NCBI GenBank assembly: GCA_000727475.1
Contig: KL647295.1
Location: 174,839-238,838 of the forward strand
From: Sarcocystis neurona
Lineage: Eukaryota; Apicomplexa; Conoidasida; Eucoccidiorida; Sarcocystidae
Reading direction: 5' to 3'
DNA length: 64,000 nt
The notes below the pieces were generated by a model that saw only the letters and a list, made by a program, of their open reading frames with translations, was not told where the DNA came from and did no database searches. Positions 34,871 to 46,300 of the stretch are shown here, in pieces (positions within the stretch are counted from its first letter, which is position 1; the number at the start of each line of letters is the position of its first letter). A program made the position numbers and the translations under genes.

Positions 34871-35394
34871 GTACTCACAATAGATCATACACACATACCT
34901 CACGTGAATCTTCAGAAAGAGAGAGACACGCAGAGACGTACGAAATTCCTCGCGCACATACTACTATAGAGTACGAGGAGGGGACGACGGCGGAGAACGC
35001 AGGCGAGAGACGCAGGAGGAAGAGGTGAACAGGGCTCGTGTTGTGAGTGACACGGATGGGCGCCGAAAAGAAGATGGTGCACGAAAGAAACGGCAGCAGA
35101 CTTTACAACAATCGCAGGACACATGCAGCGAGATGCGTGTGAAATAGAGAGAAGAAGAAGTGCTCGAGAATAGGGTAAGTGCAAAAGAAGGAAGAAACGC
35201 AAGAGGTAGGAGCGTGGTAATGCTGGCCGAGAACTGGCGTGCACCATAGCAACAGCTGCAGGGCGCGCAATGCAGCAGCAGGGACACGACGAAGAGCAGC
35301 AAACAAAAACGCAACGCAGCAGCAGCACCTGCATCTGAAGCAACGGCAGCAGTAGCTGCACCGAAAGCAACAGCAGCAGCTGCAGCGCCTGCGT

Positions 35395-35580
35395 CTGAAA
35401 CAGCAGCAGCAGCACCTGCATCTGACGCAGTAGCAGCAGCACCTGCATCTGACGCAGTAGCAGCAGCACCTGCATCTGACGCAGTAGCAGCAGCACCTGC
35501 ATCTGAAGCAGCAGCAGCAGCAGCACCTACATCTAAAGCAGCAGCAGCACCTACATCTAGAGCAGCAGCAGCAGCACCCG
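35395..35580. repeat. 27-bp CAG-type minisatellite
   Basis: The unit acctgcatctgacgcagtag plus cagcagc repeats three to four times almost exactly (about 35415-35500), flanked by more diverged copies (acctacatctaaagcagc). On the - strand it reads as Leu-rich RQMQVLLLL repeats in one frame, but it lies after the stop codon of the WDTC1-like gene. Confidence 0.85.
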
Positions 35581-35911
35581 CACCAGCAGCAACAAGATCT
35601 TTCGGCTACCACGCGACGTAGCAGCAGCACCAGCAGCAACAGTATCTAACGGGCACGCAACGTAGCAGCAGCGGCAGCAGCAGACACGGTAGACACAGCA
35701 GTGCCCGATACGGAAGCAGCAACAACTGCACAAGAACACTAGCAGCAGCGTGAAGCGCACCAGCAACACGAAGACTACCAGCACCAGCACGAACAGCAGC
35801 AGTAACAGCGCAGCGTCACCACCAACAGCAGCACTACCATCCACAGCAGCCGCGCCAGCAGCTGCAGCAGCACCAGCAAGAAAAGCAGCAGCAGATGGTG
35901 GGGGGTGGAGC

Positions 35912-36019
35912 TCACTCGAGAACGTCGGGGCGGATGTCCGTAACAAAAGTGCGGTTTGCCCACGTTTGTTCCGCCAGCAAATTCTGGTTTGTACGTAGCA
36001 CTTGTTCTGCTTTCTCGTC
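35912..36019 (-). CDS. WDTC1-like terminal exon with stop codon
   Basis: Acceptor cgccgacgcag, phase 0. Reads DEKAEQVLRTNQNLLAEQTW, then ANRTFVTDIRPDVLE and TGA at 35914-35912. Exactly 36 codons. WDTC1 relatives have a helical tail with a NQ(R) motif right after the last WD repeat, and NQN here fits. Ordinary composition, unlike the CAG-rich surroundings. Confidence 0.88.
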   Translation of the reverse strand, partial: DEKAEQVLRTNQNLLAEQTWANRTFVTDIRPDVLE

Positions 36020-39000
36020 CTGCGTCGGCGGACGCACCAGCCACAGCAGAATCAGCAGGAGAAGCAGCAGCAGCAGCGTGTGCAGCAACAGAAACATGCT
36101 GCAGCCGCAAAGCAGCAGCAGGAAGATGGAGAAGCAGCCGAAAGTATACAGAAGGGCACTCGCATAAAGGATACACCAGCAGGAGCACAAAGTCGGTGCA
36201 TGACAAACAGCAGCAAGGGCAAGCAGGGGCAGAACCAAACAGTAGTAACACCACCAGTAAAGAAACGGCGACACTGCGAGCGGCTCCCGCGGCAGCAGCG
36301 GGAGTGTCCTCGAAGGCTGCAGGTTGCAGGAGCAGCACGGATGTGTCTCTAGAAGCAGCACCGGCGGCAGCAGTGCCTTAAACGCAGCAGCAACGGCATC
36401 AGTGTCTTACACGCAGTAGCAGCAACAGCAACGTCTACAGTGCAGCACCAGCAGCGTCTGCGGTGCAGCAGCAGCAGCGTCTGAGGTGCAGCAGCAGCAG
36501 CAGCGCTCGAGATGCAGCGGCAGCCGCAGCAGCATTGTTCCAGATGCAGCAGCAGCAGCAGCGTTCGAGATGCATCAGCAACCGCAGCAGCAGTGTTCCA
36601 GATGCAGCAGCAGCAGCGGTAGTATCTTGGGAGGGTGGGATGCAGCAACAGCAGCAGCAGCAGCCTCTTAGATGCAGCAGCAGCGGTGCAAGGCCAGCAC
36701 TCACGCTTGCACGACAGACAGCTTAAAGCGCACAGAGGCAGCAGCAGCACAGGGCAGAACTCTACCAGCGGCAGCAGCCGTTCAGTAGCAGCAGCAGCAG
36801 TCGCCAGAAGAACAGAAAAATCAAGCAGTGATAATAGTCTCCAGAGGAAGGCGTAGGGGTAGCACCAACGTCGGCAGCGGAACAGTAGTACGGGCAGCGA
36901 GGGAGCAGCAGCAGCTGGAAGGACGGAAGACCTCTCATGCAGTGCACGGTGGACTGCTAGAGAAGTTGCAACTGCTATTGCTGCTGGTCTGCCACTACAA
37001 CAACTCCGTGCTTCTAGTTGTCTCGCCTTTCCCACTGCTTCTGCACTGCTGCACCTGCTGCTGTTCGTGCTTCGGGGTCTGCTCCCCTCCTGCTGGTATA
37101 GACATCCGCGGCTGCCTGCTGCTGCTGTCGTTCCTACGAGTTCAAACGGAGTGGCGCCAGTCGGCTCCCAAATTTTGATATAATCGTCGATGCCACTCGT
37201 AGCGACGCACTCGCCGGCGGGATGAACGGCGACGCAGTTCACGTGGCTCTCATGGCCGTGCAAAATGTTAATAAGCTTCCCTGCAATCACGGCAGCAGCA
37301 GCGCCACCAGACACACACAGCAGAACAGACACGCACCAGCCGCAGCCTGGGAGACGCAGCATCAGCAGCAAGTCGAGACACAAGACACCACCTAGATGCA
37401 GCGATACTCACACAGAGCAGCTGCCGCGGAGGCAGCAGCGGCAGCAGCGGTGCCAGCCGCCGCAGCAGCACCGCTGACAGCCGTGGCAACAGCAGCGATG
37501 GCAGCAGCGACAGCAAAAGCGGCGAAAGAGGAACACCCGCTGAGATGCAGCAGCGGCTGTTGAAGACCGGCCTGGTGGCACAGACAAGGAAAATTTGGAG
37601 GGAGCGGTAAAAAGAGAGGCAGCACCACAGCGGCACCCGCTCCGACGGGGGTGGGGGCGAAGGGGAATGAATAAGAAAGCCGGGGCCGGCACCCCTGCAC
37701 CATGAAGAGAATACCAGTAAACAGAAATAGGCTTCATATTTACTCTGCTATGTTGTCCTGCAGCTGCTGTCATGGAGTGGCAGTCCCCCCCGTCCCCAGG
37801 CAGAACTTCCATGCATGACAACCTCTCAGTCGTCCAGGAGGCTGGCTCTTTCTCTGTCTTCATATGTATATATACACGCACACGAAATACGAGTTTTTTT
37901 TTGTCTCTGTATGGAGACATTATCGCTTTCTCTCGACATCCATATATACATACACCCATATACATACAGAAATACAGATAGACAGGCCTACGTCTGAACG
38001 GCTCGCCCCGTGGAAATACGTCTACCGCACAAAGGAGTACCGATTCCTCTATATACCTATACATATATATATATATATCTCTCTCTCTCTATATATATAT
38101 ATGTATACATGACTCTCTTGCTGCATGTAGATGTAAATATATACCTCTCTCATTCCCTCTCTTTGGCGCTCTCCATATATATCTGCATATATCCACATCT
38201 GCATTCAAAGATACATAAATATATACACATATTGATTACACGCCTATCAATCCACCTAATATATATATATATATATGTATGAACAGGTCCCGTGAAGCAC
38301 GCTTGTCACATATTTCTCTCGCTACGCGTATCTCCGTGTGCGTCTGCCTCTGTAGTTTTCCACTACGAATTTCCTTTTCTTTCTCTGTCTCTCTCCCTAC
38401 AGACGTATATTTGCCGGCAAGCCCTAACAGTTCTCCCCCGTTCAACCAACTGCAGCGTGGCAATTTCTTTATCTCTCCCCCCGCAGTCCCCCTCTTATTC
38501 ACACAGGGGCTATTACACCTACATATATATATATATATATACTGAAAAGCATACACACACATATGTGTAGGTCACAGATATATACATATATATACTTACA
38601 CACACATATTCAGACCTTCAAGGCTGGAAGTCAAACACATATATATATATATATAGACGCACAAACGTGTAAGTCAGAAACATATCCATCTATATATTCT
38701 TCCGTCTATCTATCTGTCTACTATCTACCTGTCTTTCTCTCTACATATACACATACATTTACGCTTACAAACAAGCATGTCAAATATATATATATGTAGA
38801 TAGATACGTATCTTCACATCTATCTATCTATATACACATACAACTCAATGTATGTGTGCATTCAGACATAAAAAGTCGGGAAGGGAATTACAAGGACGTG
38901 AGTTTCTCTTCTTGTGCGATATCACACATTCAAAATTCACAGACTTCGTTCAAACGTATATATATATATATATTCGTTTTAGGCATATAAACGTGTAAGT

Positions 39001-39322
39001 CGTATGAATATCTATCTATCTACCTATATATATATATATGTAGGCGTACAGACGAGTATATCAAACGTAGACCTATATATACATTCAGACATTCAAACGT
39101 GTAAGTCAGATACATCTACATATATATATATATACATGAATGTATGTGTGAATTCTTAGAGTGTGATATTGCACAAGAAGAGAAACTCACGTCTTTGTCT
39201 GTAATTCCCTTTCCGACTTTTTCTACGCTTCACCCAGGAAGACAGCAAAGGCAAAGATATCCTGCGCGCGTGTGTGTGTCTGCGTCTACACAGACGCGAC
39301 TAAAGCACTCCGTGTACACACG

Positions 39323-39353
<31 letters not shown>

Positions 39354-42300
39354 GTATAGGCGTGTGTACCTATTTGTGTAGGTACACAGACACACACGTC
39401 TGTGTGTGTGGTGAGGAGTGTCATCGTCTAGAAGGAGCCACGACCGCGCGCTCTTCGCCGCTGGTGCCATCAAAGAAGTGATTTCCTGCATCTCTCGAAG
39501 TCTGTCGCAGAAGTAGTTTTTAACAAATGGCCCATCCGTCGAGGAAGACGCCTACACATATCCACACGTCATTTATAAATATGTGTAGAAAGAGAGACAA
39601 GGTGACAGACAGGGAGACAGGAGACAGAGAGGGAGACGGGGACAGACACAGAGAGGGAGACAGAGAGACAGAGGGGGGACACAGAGAGAGAGAGACAGAA
39701 AGACGGAGACAGAGAGACGGAGACAGAGAGGGAGACACAGACAGAGAGACAGCTACACAGACAGGGAGAGAGTGATCTACCGATTTTTCTTCATCTTTGT
39801 AGATGAGTGGAGTTTTGCGCGCACACACACATACATATGGACAGACCCAAACATATTCCTGCGTGTCCTTGTCTAGCGCTTTACATTTCTGAATAGGATA
39901 GGGATATACACATCGACGCAGAGAGAGAGAGAGAAAACTACACCTACCTACTTCGTCCCCTGTTTATTTCTGTATATCCTTCAGGACTTCCCCCCACACA
40001 CACGCACACGTACACGGAGACATACACGCACTCCGTCTCTCTCTACAACTTCCGACATTACTGCAAGCTGATATATATATATATATAGATACACAATATA
40101 TATTTATACAGAGAGTGAGCTCTCTACCTCCCTCATTTTTGCTAGATTCTAGTAGAGTAGCATCAGGGGTTTACCGTCAAAAAGGCGCCAGGCAAATACC
40201 GAGCCATCGTCGCTGCCAGCCATAACGTAGTGGTTTCCCCAGAACGCAACTTCCTTTATGTCTGTTGCCGCGTTGCAGTGCCCGACTAGTCTGCAGCAGC
40301 AGCAGAACAAGGAGGAGGCAAGCAGCTGCAGACGCAGCAGCAGAGTCGCTGCGGCGCCACCGCCACGGCAGCTGCAGCTTTGCAGCAGAACCGGGCAGCC
40401 CAGCGGCACAGAGAGGGACCGCAGCAAGCGCAGCAGCTTCGTCCGAAGGCGGGGCAGCAGGAGGAGGGGGCGGGGCGCAGCAGGAGCAGGGGGAGCAGCA
40501 CGAGCACCAGCGACGGCGCAGGCAGAAAGCACAACAGCAGCCGCTACACAGGAACCGCAGCTGCGGCAGCAGCACCACCGTCAGACGGAAAAGAGGACGA
40601 GGACGAGGAGGAGGAAGACGAGTAGGGCGAGGACGACGAGGAGGAGAACACGTCTAAGGACAAGAGTGAGGTCTACAGCAAAAACTCATCACAACTACGA
40701 GAAATCAAATCCTACTCCACGTACACATATGCATACATATATACATACTTATGTATATACAGATGGCCCGAGACGAGACAAAACGACATTGGGACAGACC
40801 CGCAGTTCTGGAAAAGAAAGACGGAAAGGAAAAACGGTCAGCCAGCAGGTCACCGCCGTCATGCGCGGCTCCTGCATGCAGACAACACGAGAGAGAGAGA
40901 AACTTCACATAATAGCAAAGAAAAGCCGTCTCCTGCGAGAATATGAACAGACACGAGAATACGACTCAGCAAACAAGTACCGGAGGAGGGCAATAAGAAA
41001 TAAGGTAAGCGACCGTGTCACAACGAGAGCCATGCCAAGGCACGCCGTACACCGCATACCAAGATAAACAAACAAATACTTTCTCGAATCCTATCCATAC
41101 CTGCGCAGACTTCCACACATCAATCTACATATATATATTAATATACATATTTATAGTCATCTCCGAGTGCTGCACGCATATATTGATACAATTACTGACC
41201 ATAATACAAATATGTGGTCACATACGTACAATATATATATATATATATAGTGTCTAACTGATTTCCTACATATGTATGATTCATGCATATATATATACAT
41301 ACATACAAAGTTGTATAGTAGTGTAATATATACATATATATATATACATATATGTATGTATATGTAGATACGTACAATTATTGACCATACACATACGTAT
41401 TATACATATACGTTTAATATTAAGATATACATATATATATACACTGTGCAGTCAGTATCCTATATATGTGTAAATCATATATATATATATATATGTACGT
41501 ACGTATATTTGGACATAACATATATATATATATATGTATACACATGTCGATTTAGTCGTATTCCACGTGAATGCACACGGCGTGAGGAGAGGAAGTATTA
41601 TATCACGACCGATGGGAAGACGCCGCAGAGTCAGATCCGAAGGGGAAAGAAAGTAGCAGCGGGACGGCGTTCAGCAGAAACTTCCACTAGAGGTTCACGA
41701 CAAAGAAGACTGCGTACACGGAAAACAGCAAATATTTTGACAACAGAGACGGAGAGGGCATTAAAGAGACAGAGAGGAAATACCGGGAAATTTCGGCCTG
41801 GGGACGCCAGTCGGCATCGAGCAGCGACAGCAAAGCCTCTTCCGCCGAGTCGTATGAGGAACGCCACGAGCCCGGGTACCCCGCCTCTGCTGCAGTCTTC
41901 AGAAATCAACAGCCCACAGCAGCCGCAACAGCAGCAGCAGCCGCAACAGCAAGAGTAAAACCAGCAAGAACGAGAGGAGCAGCAGCAAGAGGGGCAGCAG
42001 CAATAGTCGCAGGCGCAACGGCAAGACCAGCAACAGCAGCACCAACAGGAGAACTCTATGAGAAAGAGGCAAAAGAGCACCACCAGTAGCAGGAGCAGCA
42101 AAAGCTAGCAGCACGAAGAGACTATCTCTGGCGCAGCTTTTGTAGGAGCCATATATACATATATATATATATATATATATGCTCTCTCTCTCTCTCCCAT
42201 TCTCTCACTCACTCTCTCTACATATACATATATATATATATATATATATATGTACACTTCTGAGAAGCGAACGTGCGTCTACGGCAGGTCTGTACGTGGC

Positions 42301-43316
42301 CGTACCCAGCATACCGCTGCTTATGGAGCCAGACTTCACTCGTACGGGCAGACACAGCAGCAACTTGCCGCGAGAGTTCCACGCCGGAGAGACCCTTACT
42401 GCAACACACGTCCGACGGCCAGGAACAGAACTACCTCAGAGACGCACGCAGCATCAAATATATATATATATATATATATATGCAGGAAAAAACTGAGTTT
42501 CTCTTTCCTTCTTGTAGATCTATGTGTGTATGTATTCTCCTCTGTATCATGTGTTACATGCAAAAGTCCGGGAAGAGCAGGACTTCCAGGACCAAAGCGC
42601 AGTATCCCTCTCACTCCTCTACACATACTCACGTGGGTGCAAATGCTAGGCACATGCACACATGTACATATATATATATATACACATACACCGCGTAAAC
42701 CATTTTTCATACTCAGAACTCTATGTACATATACATATATATATATATATATCTTCACATTTACATACATATGCACAGACCCCCACACACACATACTGAT
42801 ACACAGACATCTGTATATACAGATACCCTACGACCTCATCCTCAACTGTTTATCTGGACTTGGGTACCGGTGTACATACACACATATATACATAGATGTG
42901 TATATCTGCATTTGCGTGTAGGTGTACACACACACATAAATGAATATGTATATATATATATACGTTTCGCAACGCCGCTTTCTCACACATATATATATAT
43001 ATATATAGACACTAAGGTGTACATATACATGCGAGGAGCATGGAGGATTGAGAACGGTTTACTTGTGGAGTGGAGCGAAGTGCAGAGAATTCTTCGTCCC
43101 CAGCAAATCTGCTGCTGCGTCGCCGCGCACCGAGCCACGTGACACGGTGCCTCAGCTCTGCCTCTGCGTCGGAGTCACTGGGAAGCGAAGCCGAGCTGCC
43201 CTGGTCGCTGCCGCTGCTGGTCACGTTGTCGCCTTCCTCTTCTGCTTCCTCTGTGCCCCTTCCTGCTGCACCCCCGGCCTCCGTCGACACAGCAGTATTA
43301 TCTTCTCCTCCTCTTC

Positions 43317-43347
<31 letters not shown>

Positions 43348-46300
43348 GGCTGTTCCGGCGCCAGCAGGCGCCCCTTCTTCTCCTTCTGCTCCTGTTGCTT
43401 CCCCTTCGAGTCCTCCTGTCGCTGTTTCTTCTGCTGCACCCGGTGCCGCTGCTGCTGCTGCTGCTCGGCGAGAGGTAGCAGTCGTTGCTACTGCGGCGAC
43501 TGCAGGAACGGCTTCTCCTGCTGCTCCAGCAGCTGCAGCCGATGCAGCACCATCGTCAGCAGCAGAACCTGCGACAGTCCGCCCACTCTGCGTCGCACGG
43601 CTTGCTGCTGGGCGAGATAAAGGCCCGAAGCTTTGCTGCGCACCGACAGCCACAGCAACGGCTGGCGTCGCTCTCTCTGCTTCTTCTCCACCGCGGCGGC
43701 TGCTTCTTCTCGCAGCTGTCGCTGCTGTGCGACCCGTTACGCGTGTTCTTACACGCAGCGTACTGCCTTCGCCAGCGGCACTAGAATCTGTATGCAGCAG
43801 CTGCTGCTGACCATGCAGAAAACAACGAGATCCACTCGCCTCCGCTTCCTCTTCCCCAGTCCCCCCTCCATGCTGTTGCTGCCGCTGTTCGTTGTCCTCG
43901 TCTTCCATTTGCTGCTCTTGCTCCTCCTGCTCTGCCCGCAGACCCTCCTCGTCTTCTCCTGTCCTCCCTGTGTCTCCGCTGCTACTGCTGCTGTTCTGCG
44001 CCTCTCCTCTTGCAACTGTTGCCCTTCTTCCTCTTCCTCCTGCTGCGCCTTCAACTGCTGCTGTTGCTGCGTGTGCCTGCCGCTGCTGTGCTGCTCCACA
44101 GATCACGCGCCCTTCACTGTCTCCTGTCGCTGCTTCTCCTTTGCTTCCTTCTTCTGCTCCTGCTCCTCCCGCAGCAGGAGTTCCTTCAGCGGCAGCTGCT
44201 GACACAGCAGGAGCGCTTGCTGCAGCAGCGGGTCTCCCTGCTCTCAAACTCCCGGTCACTTGATAGGGGAGCCCGCTGCTGCTACTGCTGCTGTTGTTGC
44301 TGCTGCTCTCCCTGTCTTCCACTGCTGCATCGCTAGTGCGCCTCTGCGGGTGCTGCTGCCCCGGGACGTCCTTCTCCTCTTCGCCTTCTTCGATTCTCTG
44401 CTGCAGCAGCGGCTCCTGCCGTCCGCTGCTGCTTTCTGTGGTCATGTCGCACTCGCTCCCCGTCCTGCTGCTACTGTTGCTCCTGACCCTGCGCTGCTGT
44501 CCTCCTGGCGCCGCAGCTGCTGCAGGGGAAGAAGACGACGAGCAGGAAGAAGACGACCTGCGTCCCTCAACAGCAGCGCGTGGGTCCTGGATGCGGACAC
44601 GTCGGCTCCCCTGCTGCTGCTGTTGCGGCCTCCTTTGTTGCTCCTGTTGCTGCTGCATCGCGTCGGTTGGCTGCTGCCGGTGCTGTACGTCCTCTTCGCT
44701 CTGGAGTTTCTCGCTGCTGCTGCTGCTTCCACCATCCCTTGCCGCAGACCTCTCTGCTGCTCTTCCTCCTCCTCCTGCTGCCGTGATCGCATGCCGTCTG
44801 CTGCTGCTGTCGCTCTGCTCTTCCAGGCCGGTGCAGCAGCCCTCATCTTCGGCCGCTCGCCAGCTGCTGCTGTCGCTGCTGGTTTCGAGAAAATCCTCGC
44901 CCTGCAACAGCAGCGTAGACGGCGTCACGAAGCCGCCGAAATCGCCAGCCCGTCCGGCAACAGCAGCAGCAGCAGTAGAATGACTCGCAGACGCAGTAGC
45001 ACATCCACGAGGAGAAGGAAAGGTACAGGAGGACAGCGAGCTGCTGCCCTGAAACATCGGACCAGCAGTTTCTGCCGCGTCACGCCGTTCGCTCTGCTCG
45101 CGCGAAGTTTCCTCTGCGTCCTGCTGCTGCTGTTGCTCTTCTGCCGCAATACGATGGAACCTTCTGGCTGACACTTTTCGTCCACGCCCGCTGCTGCTGC
45201 TGCTACTTGCTGCGTCTTCAGCAGCAGAGGCGAACGCCGCAGCCAAAAACGTTCCGCGCCTTCCTTCTGTGTTCTCCGCAGCACTGCCACCACCTCTCAC
45301 TCTTCTTCTGAGTGCGCCGCCTCCTGCCTCTGCTGCTGCTGCTGTCCCTGCTGCTGCCGCTGCGACTGCAGTGGCTGCCGTACCGCCGCCTTCGCTCGTG
45401 GGGCTCTTGCGTAACAGAAGCAGGCGACTGTTCGAACTGCTCGTCGACGACCGTTCTCTTCTGTTTCGCTTTCTTCCCCTGTCTCCACTGCTGTTGCTGC
45501 CGTTGCTGCTGCTACTGCTGCTGTCTGCCGCCGCTGCGGACGGGTCACCACGGTCGTGCTCCTTCTCAGGCGGCGGAAATGCAGCCACATCTTCCGGCTC
45601 GGGCTGTTCCGATGCGGCCACATCAGAAATCCCCTGCTGCTCTCGCTGCTGCTGCACCTCCTGCTCACCAGGCTGCTGCTGCTGCTGGCACGCTCTCTCA
45701 CCACCGCTGATGCTACTGGCATCTGCAGCAGCAGAAAGCGCCCCTTCCCGCTGCGAGATGCGTTGTTGCTGCTGCGGCTGCTCCCCTCTCAGAGGTCCTT
45801 GATGCAGCGCTGGTGGCTCCTTCGCAACCCAAGCGTCGCCTTGTCCTTGCCGTTGCTGCTGCGCTTGCTGCTGCTGAAGCAGTGGCAGGTCCTCCCGTTG
45901 CGTCTCCTGCTGCTGCACCTGCTGCTGGTCCTTGTGCGACTGCTCCGCCGTGTGCTGTTGCTGCTGCTGCCGCTGTTGCTGCTGCTGACGCTGCTGCTGC
46001 TGCAGGAGCAGCAGGCGTCGCTGCTTGCGTCTGCAGCGGTGGCGCAGCATGCGGCGGTAACAGTCTTCTTTTATAAGGCGCTGCACCACGTGCACAGCAG
46101 GCCATCCTGGCCAGCAGCTGACACGCGAGCGGAAGCAGTAGGAAGCAGCAGGATGAAGCCACAGCGGCTGCCCCGCTTCACGGGTACTCTCCACCCACTG
46201 GCGCATCTCCCGCAGCGCCTGCTGCACCTCTGCCTTCTCTTTCCGCGCAGTAGAAGCCTCTCCTCTCTCCTCGACACTCTGCTGCTGCTGGGGCGTGGCT

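Larger units (their letters stand above)
33986..35911. other. Intergenic sequence 3' of the WDTC1-like gene
   Basis: No gene is supported. Contains a 54-bp tandem repeat (about 34698-34855) and a CAG-based minisatellite (about 35300-35600), then CAG-rich sequence up to the stop codon of the - strand gene. The 3' UTR of that gene must lie here. The long - strand frames (Leu/Cys-rich) are the antisense of CAG repeats. Confidence 0.6.
37281..40174 (-). other. WDTC1-like intron with foldback element and polypurine tract
   Basis: About 2.9 kb, phase 1 to phase 1. Sense-strand CTG tract just upstream of the acceptor (37281-37530), TA/TC microsatellites at 38060-39125 and 39320-39350, an inverted repeat (38869-39222), and a purine-rich + strand tract (39585-39775). 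Confidence 0.8.

Noticed and set aside
36349..37383. Single - strand frame of 344 codons
   Set aside because: Only 37138-37280 is a WD-repeat exon. The rest is intron: flanks are repeat translations and the next exon (36019) joins in phase from 37138.
41446..41958. 170-codon + strand frame
   Set aside because: Antisense to the small linker exon 41784-41896. It starts in a TA repeat and ends in Gln repeats; the - strand exon has phase support on both sides.
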